A stretch of DNA of 12,944 nt, taken from Terriglobia bacterium. Its GTDB lineage: Bacteria; Acidobacteriota; Terriglobia; UBA7540. The translations under genes were made by a program, and so were the position numbers. The stretch spans positions 1 to 12,944 of the forward strand of contig JALHUF010000455.1 in the NCBI GenBank assembly GCA_022866195.1. Direction: 5' to 3'. The notes under the pieces are model-generated. The model made no database searches and had not been told where the DNA came from. It worked only from the letters and a program-made list of their open reading frames with translations. Shown one piece after another: positions 1-6,599 of this stretch. Position 1 is the first letter of the stretch. Every line of letters starts with the position of its first letter.

Positions 1-1159
1 CGGCATCCGTCAGGCTAATGAAACGCAGGCCGACGCGGTGCTGTTGGAGCTGAACACGCCGGGAGGGCTTTCCAACTCCATGCGCGAGATTATCCAGGCC
101 ATCCTGGACTCGCGCGTGCCCGTCATCACCTACGTGGCGCCCAGCGGCGGCGGGGCAGCGTCGGCGGGATTCTTCATCCTGCTCGCTGGGGATGCGGCTG
201 TGATGGCGCCGGGAACGACGACGGGCGCTGCCCACCCGGTCGTTATCGGCGGCATCGAGATCGGCAAGACCATGGAAACTAAGATTGAGAACGACGCGGC
301 GGCCTACATCCGCAGCCTGGCCGACAAGCGCGGCCGCAATTCGAAGCTCGCCGAAGAAGGAGTCCGCCAGAGCCGCTCGTTCACGGAGAAGGAGGCGCTC
401 GACGGGAACCTCATCGACGCCATCGTGGCCACCCCGGAGGAGATTCTTACCAAGCTCGACGGCAAGACGGTCAAGCGGGTCAATGACACAACCGTGACCC
501 TGCACTTGGCCGGCGCGACCCTTGACCCGGTTCCGATGGGCAGACGCGAGCGGCTTTTCGCCTGGATCGCCGACCCGAACATCGCTTTCTTGTTGGGCGC
601 GCTCGGTCTGGCCTGCCTCTACCTTGAATTCACCCACCCGGGACTGATCGCGCCGGGCGTGGTCGGAGCCGTGGCGCTCATCCTGGCCCTATACGCATTC
701 AACCTGCTCCCCATTAATATCCTGGGCGTGCTGTTGATCCTGCTGGCGGTCGGCTTGTTCATTCTGGAAGCGAATGTGACTTCGCATGGGGTGCTGGCGG
801 CTGGCGGTGTCGTGGCCATGGTTATCGGCGCGCTCATCCTGGTGGATTCGCCCTGGCCCGAGGCGCGCATCCGGCTCGCGACGGCGTTGAGTGTGACTCT
901 GCCCCTGGCGGCTGTTGTCATCATCCTGATGAGGTTCGCCCTGGTGGCGCAGAGACGCAAGGCGGTGACCGGTGAGGCGGGCATGATTGATGCCCTCGGC
1001 GTGGCCCGGACCGACCTCGACCCGGAAGGGAAGGTCATGGTGCGCGGAGAGATCTGGGATGCCCGCGCCCAGGGGAAGATCCTGAAGGGTACGCGGGTGC
1101 GCGTGCGGGGGTTCGACGGCTTGACGCTTCTAGTTGAGACTAAATCCGATTCCGGTTAG
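1..1159 (+). CDS. nfeD: NfeD-family membrane serine protease (ClpP-like), 5' end missing
   Basis: The reading frame is already open at base 2 (GIRQANETQADAVLLELNTPGG), so the gene starts before the window. The visible 386 codons show the long NfeD layout. First comes a ClpP/crotonase-like protease domain with the glycine-rich LNTPGG turn and a GGGAASAG segment, whose serine corresponds to the nucleophile of the Pyrococcus PH1510 protease. Next is a hydrophobic block of about four or five membrane helices (bases ~540-950). Last is a soluble C-terminal OB-like NfeD domain (ALGVARTDLDPEGKV to the end). Family members cleave hydrophobic segments of partner slipins at the membrane. The slipin gene follows 116 bases downstream, which supports the call. 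The catalytic lysine is probably among those after the serine, but I cannot assign it with certainty. Confidence 0.93.
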   Translation, partial: GIRQANETQADAVLLELNTPGGLSNSMREIIQAILDSRVPVITYVAPSGGGAASAGFFILLAGDAAVMAPGTTTGAAHPVVIGGIEIGKTMETKIENDAAAYIRSLADKRGRNSKLAEEGVRQSRSFTEKEALDGNLIDAIVATPEEILTKLDGKTVKRVNDTTVTLHLAGATLDPVPMGRRERLFAWIADPNIAFLLGALGLACLYLEFTHPGLIAPGVVGAVALILALYAFNLLPINILGVLLILLAVGLFILEANVTSHGVLAAGGVVAMVIGALILVDSPWPEARIRLATALSVTLPLAAVVIILMRFALVAQRRKAVTGEAGMIDALGVARTDLDPEGKVMVRGEIWDARAQGKILKGTRVRVRGFDGLTLLVETKSDSG

Positions 1160-1233
1160 ACTGGGGCTGCGCAGGTGTTCGGACTGTTAAAGACTGTGCA
1201 GTGCGTCTTACCGGATGACGGTCGGCGCGCGAG

Positions 1234-1253
1234 GCGGGGTAATTTCACCCCGC
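1234..1253 (+). other. Hairpin upstream of the slipin start
   Basis: GCGGGGT (1234-1240) and ACCCCGC (1247-1253) form a perfect 7-bp stem around the loop AATTTC. It lies in the 116-base gap between nfeD and the slipin gene, 12 bases before the AAGGAG ribosome binding site (1266-1270 region). No U tract follows, so it is not a standard terminator. It could stabilise or segment the nfeD-slipin transcript; that role is inference. Confidence 0.5.
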
Positions 1254-1275
1254 ACAACGCATAAAGGAGCACAAC

Positions 1276-2055
1276 ATGGGCACAGGCACGGTAGTTGCGG
1301 CGGTCATCATTTTTTTCTGGATTGTGGCTTGTTTGAACGTGATGCGGGAGTACGAGCGGGCTGTCGTTTTCCGCCTGGGACGGCTCCAGAAGCCGGACAA
1401 GGGTCCCGGGCTCATCTTCATCCTTTGGCCCATCGACAAGATGGTGAGGGTCTCCCTGCGCATCGTGGCCTGGGAAATCCCGCCACAGGACGTCATCAGC
1501 CGAGATAACGTCTCGCTGAAAGTAACTGCGGTGCTTTACTATCGGGTGATCGGCGCGCAGCAGGCCTTCGTCGAGCTGGAGAGCTATCGCTACGCCGTCG
1601 AGCAGTTGGCGCAAACCACCTTGCGGTCGGTGCTGGGCGAAGTGGAGCTTGATGACCTGCTGTCGCAGCGCGAAAAACTCAATCTGCGGTTGCAGACCAT
1701 CCTGGATGAACACACCGCGGCTTGGGGCGTCAAGGTGACGAAAGTGGAAGTGAAGGCGGTGGACTTGCCGGAGGAAATGCGGCGCGCCATTGCCCGTCAG
1801 GCCGAGGCTGAGCGCGAGCGCCGGGCCAATATTATCCACGCTGACGGCGAATACCAGGCAGCCGAAAAGTTGGCGATGGCAGCGAAGACGATCAGCCGCG
1901 AACCGGTGGCCATCACCCTGCGGTACCTCCAGACTCTGACGGAAATCGGCACGGAGAAGAACACCACCGTCGTCTTTCCGTTGCCGGTCGAACTGCTGTC
2001 GATGATATTTGGCAAACGGGGCGACGCGCTCCCGTCGGGTCCTCCCACGACGTAA
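1276..2055 (+). CDS. Slipin (stomatin/band-7, SPFH domain) membrane protein
   Basis: This 259-residue protein has one N-terminal membrane segment (about residues 4-22) and then an SPFH/band-7 domain beginning [13 protein letters not shown], with typical [12 protein letters not shown] and [20 protein letters not shown] stretches. A charged helical segment (residues ~170-213, [24 protein letters not shown]) probably forms the coiled coil for oligomerisation. Slipins form ring or raft-like assemblies in the inner membrane and are the partner and substrate class of NfeD proteases. The gene directly upstream is nfeD, the classic arrangement. The ATG is preceded by AAAGGAG at good spacing, so the start is secure. 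Length matches bacterial slipins. It is closer to slipin than to HflK/HflC, but I give no gene symbol because naming varies. Confidence 0.95.
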   Translation: MGTGTVVAAVIIFFWIVACLNVMREYERAVVFRLGRLQKPDKGPGLIFILWPIDKMVRVSLRIVAWEIPPQDVISRDNVSLKVTAVLYYRVIGAQQAFVELESYRYAVEQLAQTTLRSVLGEVELDDLLSQREKLNLRLQTILDEHTAAWGVKVTKVEVKAVDLPEEMRRAIARQAEAERERRANIIHADGEYQAAEKLAMAAKTISREPVAITLRYLQTLTEIGTEKNTTVVFPLPVELLSMIFGKRGDALPSGPPTT

Positions 2056-2057
2056 GG

Positions 2058-2084
2058 CAGGAACGCCTTGGCGTGCCAAGCCTG
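2058..2084 (+). other. Stem-loop between slipin and SPOR genes
   Basis: CTTGG (2067-2071) pairs with CCAAG (2076-2080) around CGTG. An outer CAGG/CCTG pairing (2058-2061 with 2081-2084) is separated by a five-base bulge. It sits in the 39-base gap before the ribosome binding site of the SPOR gene. No U tract follows. Function unknown; it could be chance in GC-rich DNA. Confidence 0.35.
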
Positions 2085-2094
2085 AGGGAGAGGT

Positions 2095-2751
2095 ATGACC
2101 AATCCTAGTGAGAAGAAAGATGAGAAGGGCCTCTCCGCCCGCTATTTGGTGCTGATGTTCCTGATGGGTGTGGCGGCCTGCGGGGTGTTTTTCTCTCTGG
2201 GTTTTCTGGTTGGCTACAACGAGAGATCTTCGCGGACGGCTCCGGTTACCGAACAGGTGACGCCGCCGCCCGTGGTTCCGCCAACGGTCAACCCGCCGCT
2301 GGAGACGGCGCCGCCCGTGCCCAAGGAATCGGCGGCGGCCGGTGCTGCGGCCGGGCCGGCGCAGCCGATACCTTCGGAGGAGACGGGGCAAGCGAAGAAA
2401 GCCGCGCCAGCGGCTGCTCCCCCAACCTCTGCCCAGCCGCCATCCTCGGCTGCCACTAGGCCTGCGGCTCCCGCGACGGCCACGGCGCCGCCGCTGGCCG
2501 CGCCGGGCGTGGAGGTTGGCAGCGCCTTCACGGTCCAGGTGGCGGCGTCGCGCAACCAGCAGGATGCCGAGAAGCTGGTGAAGGAACTGAAAGCGCGCGG
2601 CTATGCCGTCTTCGTCGTCACCCCGGAGTTTGCCCATGCCAACGACAACCTCTTTCGCGTCCAGGTGGGCCCTTTCGCCACGCGCGAGGAGGCGGAACAA
2701 GTCCGAGCCAAGATTGCCAAGGAGGGATTCAAACCGTTCATCAGACATTAG
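2095..2751 (+). CDS. Membrane-anchored SPOR-domain protein
   Basis: The 218-residue protein has a short basic cytoplasmic start, one membrane helix (about residues 17-41, YLVLMFLMGV to FLVGY), a long Pro/Ala-rich linker (about 46-138) and a C-terminal SPOR domain (about 145-218). The SPOR repeat halves FTVQVAASRNQQDAEKLVKELKARG and LFRVQVGPFATREEAEQV are clear. SPOR domains bind glycan strands lacking stem peptides, typically at the division site, so a periplasmic peptidoglycan-binding role is likely. The linker is low complexity and would span the periplasm. The ATG has GGGAGAGG upstream. It lies 39 bases after the slipin gene and is probably co-transcribed. There is no catalytic domain, so a structural or regulatory role is more likely than enzymatic. 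Confidence 0.9.
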   Translation: MTNPSEKKDEKGLSARYLVLMFLMGVAACGVFFSLGFLVGYNERSSRTAPVTEQVTPPPVVPPTVNPPLETAPPVPKESAAAGAAAGPAQPIPSEETGQAKKAAPAAAPPTSAQPPSSAATRPAAPATATAPPLAAPGVEVGSAFTVQVAASRNQQDAEKLVKELKARGYAVFVVTPEFAHANDNLFRVQVGPFATREEAEQVRAKIAKEGFKPFIRH

Positions 2752-2755
2752 CAGG

Positions 2756-2840
2756 AATGATGAATGCTGAATGATGAATGATGAACGCGGGCAGGCGACA
2801 ACCAGCAACTGGCAACTGACAACTGGCAACTGGCTACTAC
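2756..2840 (+). repeat. Two adjacent heptamer arrays before lnt
   Basis: The gap after the SPOR stop holds two 7-base-period arrays in the same strand sense. The first (2756-2783) is four units of AATGATG with one variant AATGCTG. The second (2806-2833) is four units of CAACTGG/CAACTGA, with a degenerate fifth (CTACTAC). Read in another phase, the second array fits TGRCNNC, the same consensus as arrays at 4465-4499 and 12110-12179. The AAGGAG ribosome binding site of lnt starts six bases after the last unit. A TGA inside the array (2817-2819) closes the lnt reading frame upstream. Confidence 0.9.
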
Positions 2841-2845
2841 TCATC

Positions 2846-2864
2846 AAGGAGACCCTTCGAGATT
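2846..2864 (+). promoter_or_regulatory. Shine-Dalgarno and proposed ATT start of lnt
   Basis: AAGGAG at 2846-2851 is the only good ribosome binding site before lnt. Ten bases later comes ATT (2862-2864) in the lnt frame. No ATG or GTG occurs in this frame between the upstream stop (2817) and the conserved N-terminal membrane segment. ATT is a rare but real start codon, as in infC. A miscalled ATG at this place would look the same. Confidence 0.5.
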
Positions 2865-4478
2865 AGCTTTCCCAGCAACCTACTCGGAAAACCCACGGCT
2901 CGCTTTGCGGCGAGTGCCCTGAGCGGCTTCCTGCTTTTCGCCTGCTTCCCCTTGCTCAGTTGGCATCTTCTGGTTTGGGTGGCCTGCGCGCCGCTCGTGG
3001 TCGCGCTGCTCTGCGAGCCGCGCTGGGGGCGTGGTTTCCTGCTGGCGTATGTGACCGGCGCCGTCTTCCTCACAGGAAGCTGTTACTGGTTCGCCCTCGT
3101 CATGCAGCGGTACGGAGGAATGGGGCCGGGGCTGGCGTTGGGAGTGCTGGTGCTGTTCGTGGTGGTCTTCTCGGTTTTCTTCGGCGCCTTCGGGCTGGTT
3201 CTGTCCTGGGTGGCGCGCAGTTCGCGAGCTGCGGCACTGCTGCTGGTCCCCTTCCTGTGGGTGGCGATGGAGATCGCCCGCACTTACTTGATTACGGGTG
3301 TGCCGTGGAATCTGCTGGGCTATGCCGTGCAGGCGGCAGGCTTGCGGCAGTTGGCCTCGTTTACCGCGGTCTATGGGCTTTCCTTCCTGGCGGCAGTGAC
3401 GAGCGCCCTGCTGGCCTGGGTGTGGCTCGGGCCGCGGCAGAAGCCGGCGTGGGTGGTGCTGATAAGCTGGCTCGCGCTGCTCGTCGTCGCGAACTGGGCC
3501 ATGACTCCGCCGCCTTCGCCACCGGGCGCCAACTCTGTCTATCTGGTTCAGCCGGACATAGCGATGGACGAAGCGAGCGTGGTCAAGTGGGCGCCCTGGC
3601 GAGATCCAGCCCCGCTCGAAGGCTTGGTTGCCCGGAGTATCGCAAGCGTTGAGCGGGAAGGGAAGCCCGACGCCACCCCCTTGCTTGTCTGGCCGGAGAA
3701 TCCCGCGCCGTTCTATTTCGAGCGCGACCCCATCTTCCGCGGCGCCGTGGAACGGATGGCGCGCCAAGCCCACGCGTATGTCGTCGTCGGCAGCGTGAAC
3801 TACGCGGACTTGGCGAACACGCAACCGAAGAACAGCGCGGTCGTACTCGATCCCGACGGGCGCGTGCTGCTCGCGTATGATAAAATCCACTTGGTGCCGT
3901 TTGGCGAGTATGTGCCCGCGTGGGCTTTGCCCGGCCTGGTGGGGAAGATCACCCACGAGGCGGGCAACTTCGTCGCGGGAAACAGCTACAATGTGGCCCG
4001 GACGCGGCAGGGGGCCATCGGCGTATTCATCTGCTACGAGGCCATTTTCCCGCAGCTCGTGCGGCGGCTGGCGGCGGACGGTCCCGGCGTGCTGGTGAAC
4101 ATCTCGAACGACGCCTGGTTCGGGGATTCCTCGGCGGCCGCGCAGCACTTGGAGATGGCGCGCCTGCGGGCCATCGAGAATCGGCGCTTTTTGCTGCGGG
4201 CGACGAACGACGGCATCACGGCCGTCATTGACCCTTACGGGCGCGTGAGGGCGCGGCTGCCGCGGCACCAGGCGGCGGTGCTCGCCGAGCGCTTCGACTA
4301 TCTCGCGGCCCGCACGTTCTATACGGCGCACGGCGATGTCTTCGCTTGGCTTTGCATCGCGGCTTCGGCACTGCTCGTCGGTCATCGCGTGCGCGTAGGC
4401 AGAAGGCAGAGGGTAAAGACAAATCAAAAGGCAAAAGGTAAGAATCAAAAATCAGGAATAGGGCCAACTGACAACTGA
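2862..4478 (+). CDS. lnt: Apolipoprotein N-acyltransferase Lnt (unusual start)
   Basis: Lnt is an inner-membrane enzyme that adds the third acyl chain to the N-terminal cysteine of lipoproteins. The N-terminal half holds several membrane helices, starting with SGFLLFACFPLLSWHLLVWV. The C-terminal half is the nitrilase-like domain with the Glu-Lys-Cys triad: E in VWPENP (codon 3696), K in YDKIHLVPFGEYVP (codon 3882), C in FICYEAIFP (codon 4032). The VNISNDAWFGDS and AIENRRFLLRATNDGI stretches are also family-typical. From ATT 2862 the protein is 538 residues; E. coli Lnt is 512. Starting at TTG 2952 would remove part of the first helix and has no ribosome binding site. The last ~27 residues are Lys/Gln-rich, and the stop codon lies inside a heptamer array, so this tail looks acquired. 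prfB follows 36 bases later. Confidence 0.93.
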   Translation: MSFPSNLLGKPTARFAASALSGFLLFACFPLLSWHLLVWVACAPLVVALLCEPRWGRGFLLAYVTGAVFLTGSCYWFALVMQRYGGMGPGLALGVLVLFVVVFSVFFGAFGLVLSWVARSSRAAALLLVPFLWVAMEIARTYLITGVPWNLLGYAVQAAGLRQLASFTAVYGLSFLAAVTSALLAWVWLGPRQKPAWVVLISWLALLVVANWAMTPPPSPPGANSVYLVQPDIAMDEASVVKWAPWRDPAPLEGLVARSIASVEREGKPDATPLLVWPENPAPFYFERDPIFRGAVERMARQAHAYVVVGSVNYADLANTQPKNSAVVLDPDGRVLLAYDKIHLVPFGEYVPAWALPGLVGKITHEAGNFVAGNSYNVARTRQGAIGVFICYEAIFPQLVRRLAADGPGVLVNISNDAWFGDSSAAAQHLEMARLRAIENRRFLLRATNDGITAVIDPYGRVRARLPRHQAAVLAERFDYLAARTFYTAHGDVFAWLCIAASALLVGHRVRVGRRQRVKTNQKAKGKNQKSGIGPTDN

Positions 4479-4499
4479 CCACTGACGACTGGCCACTGT
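4401..4499 (+). repeat. Heptamer array covering the end of lnt and the prfB leader
   Basis: Seven-base periodicity runs through about 99 bases. The first part is purine-rich, with units such as AAAAGGC, AAAAGGT, AAGAATC and AAAAATC (4426-4453). The second part has five units in register at 4465-4499: CAACTGA twice, then CCACTGA, CGACTGG and CCACTGT, which fit TGRCNNC in another phase. The lnt stop TGA (4476-4478) is inside the second CAACTGA. The prfB ribosome binding site AAGGAG (4504-4509) follows directly, the same order of elements as before lnt. Confidence 0.85.
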
Positions 4500-4514
4500 T
4501 CTTAAGGAGCAAGC

Positions 4515-5616
4515 ATGATTGAAGAAGTGGAAAGACAATTCGAGGAGTTAAAGCATCGCGCCTCCGAACTGCGGAGCTTTCTTTGACGCCCCCCAACGAC
4601 GCCGTGAACTCGAGGCCCTCGAGCAGCAGATAGCCCAGCCTGACTTCTGGCAGAACCAGGAAGCCTCCCAGAAAATCCTCACCGCGCGCAAGCGGCTGGA
4701 AGAGCAGATTGCCACGGATGACCGCTTGGCTCGCCAGCTTGCGGACCTGGAAGCCTACCTGGAGCTGGCGCGCGAGGGCGAGAATGTGGCGAGCGAAGTG
4801 CGCGTGGAGCTCGAGGCACTGCGGGCTGAGATAGAACGCCTGGAGACGGCGACGCTCCTGCCCGGCGAGAACGACCGGCTGAACGCCATTGTCACCATTC
4901 ACCCGGGCGCCGGCGGTACCGAGTCGCAGGACTGGGCGGAAATGCTGCTGCGCATGTACAAGCGCTGGGCGGAACGCCACGGCTTCAAGTTTCAGGTCAT
5001 GGAGTTCCAGGCGGGCGAGGAGGCGGGGCTGAAGTCCGCCACTTTCACCGTCACCGGCGATTACGCCTACGGCCTGCTCAGCTCGGAGATCGGCGTGCAT
5101 CGCTTGGTGCGCATCTCGCCCTTTGACGCGGCCGCGCGCCGGCACACTTCGTTTGCTTCGGTGTTCGTCAGCCCGGAGATCGATGAGACCATCAACATCG
5201 AACTGAAGCCCGATGAGCTGAGGATCGAGACTTATCGCTCCACGGGGGCGGGCGGGCAGCACGTGAACACCACCGATTCCGCAGTCCGCATCACGCACCT
5301 CCCCAGCGGCACCGTGGCCCAGTGCCAGAACGAGCGCTCGCAGCACCGCAACAAAGAGATAGCCATGAAGTTTCTCCGCTCCAAGCTCTACGAGTTGGAG
5401 CTGCTGAAGCGGCGCGAGGTCTCGCAGAAGCTCGAAGACTCGAAGATGGAAATTGGATTCGGCAGCCAGATCCGCTCCTACGTCCTGCACCCGTACCGGT
5501 TGGTGAAAGACCTGCGGACGAAGTTCGAAGTGGGCGACGCCGACCGCGTGCTGGACGGCGACCTCGACCCGTTCATCAAGGCTTATCTGGTTTCCCGTCG
5601 GGCGGTGGCCAAGTAA
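4515..5616 (+). CDS. prfB: Peptide chain release factor 2 (RF2), with programmed +1 frameshift
   Basis: RF2 recognises UGA and UAA in the ribosomal A site and triggers peptide release. The ATG at 4515 follows AAGGAG and opens a 23-codon leader (MIEEVERQFEELKHRASELRSFL) closed by TGA at 4584-4586. A +1 shift on CTT gives GAC at 4585 and continues to the stop at 5614-5616. The product is 366 residues, against 365 in E. coli. After the shift, ELEALEQQIAQPDFW matches the RF2 N-terminal domain. The tripeptide anticodon SPF is at residues 201-203 and the catalytic GGQ at 246-248. This is autoregulation: low RF2 slows termination at the TGA and favours the shift. The gene is intact, not a pseudogene. 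It lies 36 bases after lnt and is probably co-transcribed with it. Confidence 0.97.
4573..4587 (+). promoter_or_regulatory. prfB +1 frameshift site
   Basis: CTT TGA C (4581-4587) is the canonical slippery CTT, in-frame stop and following C of prfB. Upstream, GGAG (4573-4576) is the only Shine-Dalgarno-like stimulator. It is shorter than the E. coli AGGGGG and ends four bases before CTT instead of three. Reading shifts from the frame of base 4515 to the frame of base 4585. Confidence 0.95.
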
Positions 5617-5671
5617 GGGCGGGGGTCAGCAGGTTGGCCGGGGAAGAGGGGGCGTTAGCAACCGGTTCTGA

Positions 5672-5973
5672 GAATAACCCCTGTGTTTTCAATATGATTC
5701 CGGAATCATTCACCTAAGCCATTCATTTTCATATAGATTCCGGCTCTGTGGTCCTGCAATCGATTCTGTTGACAGATAGTCTTAGTTCAGCCTGACTCTG
5801 GTGTTGCAGGAATTGACCTAAGGCATTTGTTATCAAGGACATTCCGGCTTTCCCGCAGATAAATCGTTTCTTTTCAAGAAGATTCCGGCTTCGTTTCTTG
5901 CTGAGCCGAACCTCGATCCTTTATTTTCAATGACATTCCGGGTTCGTTCGCCCTTTTTTCAAAGAATCATTTT
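5672..5973 (+). repeat. Family of degenerate 32-base elements ending in ATTCCGG
   Basis: A core TTTTCAANNNGATTCCGG, with a few mismatches, occurs at 5686-5703, 5726-5743, 5830-5847, 5871-5888 and 5924-5941, plus a decayed copy at 5956-5973. Three copies extend upstream to a total of exactly 32 bases starting with ACCT (5712-5743, 5816-5847, 5910-5941). Copies 5712 and 5816 share ACCTAAG then CATT. Starts are unevenly spaced (40, 104, 41, 53 and 32 bases). The first copy extends into a 12-base palindrome, GATTCCGGAATC (5696-5707). The stretch is noticeably more AT-rich than the flanking genes. Possible roles are a multi-site protein target or a decayed repeat family. Confidence 0.8.
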
Positions 5974-6026
5974 TTCTGGAGTCAGCTTCGTACCGCACCT
6001 CTGCTCGATCTGGGAGGTCCATCATT

Positions 6027-6167
6027 CTCGGACTCTGTGTCCAGAGGTCTCATGACACGTCCTTGGCTGGCGAGCCTTTTGACTTATGTCAATCGCCGCC
6101 CGCTCCAGGTACCTGGAGCGGGATAACAAAGACCTCTTCTGCATGGCAACACTCTACCTCAGAGTGT
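6027..6167 (+). other. Dense stem-loop cluster with a perfect 24-base palindrome
   Basis: Perfect or near-perfect stems occur in quick succession. CTCGGAC/GTCCAGAG (6027-6046) has one bulged A. GGCT/AGCC is at 6065-6076. TTGAC/GTCAA surrounds TTAT (6079-6092). A 24-base palindrome at 6099-6122 is CCCGCTCCAGGT followed by its exact reverse complement. ACACTCT/AGAGTGT surrounds ACCTC (6149-6167). AGAGGTCT (6043-6050) also pairs exactly with AGACCTCT (6130-6137), enclosing three of the hairpins and competing with the first. This could be a structured non-coding RNA or an operator. No U tract follows the palindrome, so it is not a plain terminator. I could not match it to a known RNA family. Confidence 0.55.
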
Positions 6168-6326
6168 CACCAATCATTCTGAACGAGAGCAACCAGGCTC
6201 GCCGCGCGTCGGCGACTTTCCCGCGCCTTCATCCGGCTCCTCGGCCAGAGGTGCCCGCCGGGCTGATTGCCGCAGAGTCGGTAGCCACGGCAAGCTGTTC
6301 TTGCCCTGGGCCCTTCTGCCGATCGG

Positions 6327-6360
6327 CCGGGTTCTCCTGCCGGCTGAGCAGAAAACCCGG
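6327..6360 (+). other. Two-part hairpin upstream of metK
   Basis: CCGGGTT (6327-6333) pairs perfectly with AACCCGG (6354-6360). Inside it, CTGC (6337-6340) pairs with GCAG (6348-6351). It lies 130 bases before the metK promoter, in a region with no convincing gene. No U tract follows. It may be part of a longer structured element with 6418-6477. Confidence 0.45.
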
Positions 6361-6417
6361 ATTTGAAATCGCAACACCGGAGAGGAAAAGCCGCTACCTC
6401 CGCGGAGCGCTGTTCGC

Positions 6418-6477
6418 GTACTGCCTGAGTCCTTTCGGCTGCCAAGGCGGGCCGTTCGCTGCAACAACCGGCAGTAC
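6418..6477 (+). other. Long-range stem just upstream of the metK promoter
   Basis: GTACTGCC (6418-6425) is exactly complementary to GGCAGTAC (6470-6477) and encloses 44 bases that can form a further CGGC/GCCG stem. It ends 13 bases before the -35 box at 6491. It could be the end of a structured transcript or a protein-binding inverted repeat. Confidence 0.4.
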
Positions 6478-6490
6478 CGCCCCGAAATCG

Positions 6491-6520
6491 TTGACAGTTT
6501 TTGAGGCCCTGTGTTAGCGT
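6491..6520 (+). promoter_or_regulatory. Promoter of metK-ahcY
   Basis: TTGACA (6491-6496) is a perfect -35 box. After 18 bases comes TAGCGT (6515-6520), which keeps the three most conserved -10 bases (T, A and final T). It is preceded by TG at 6512-6513, an extended -10. Transcription should start near 6527, giving a leader of about 73 bases. The same layout recurs before the tRNA. Confidence 0.7.
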
Positions 6521-6599
6521 TTCTAGTTTGCGTTACGCGGAAAGCTCTCGACAGAGAACCTTCCGGATCAAGAGACATCCATGCTGAGGGAGGCTCCTC

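Noticed and set aside
2952..2954. TTG 2952 as the start of lnt
   Set aside because: It would delete half of the conserved first helix and has no ribosome binding site; the ATT at 2862 behind AAGGAG fits better, though not proven.
4515..4586. prfB as a pseudogene or a 23-codon peptide because of the internal TGA
   Set aside because: CTT TGA C at this position is the conserved programmed frameshift of RF2, and the downstream frame is intact to full length with SPF and GGQ.
5672..5973. CRISPR array
   Set aside because: Repeats are degenerate, spacing is irregular (32 to 104 bases), and no cas gene is nearby.
5800..6500. tmRNA, RNase P RNA or SRP RNA in the structured gap
   Set aside because: On neither strand do I find the tmRNA ends with GGTTCGA, the RNase P GAGGAAAGTCCGGGC and ACAGAA motifs, or the SRP GGAAGCAGC core.
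6086..6517. 143-codon + strand frame in the prfB-metK gap
   Set aside because: It has no ribosome binding site, reads through the 24-base palindrome and several hairpins, shows no domain-like pattern, and its stop overlaps the -10 box of metK.
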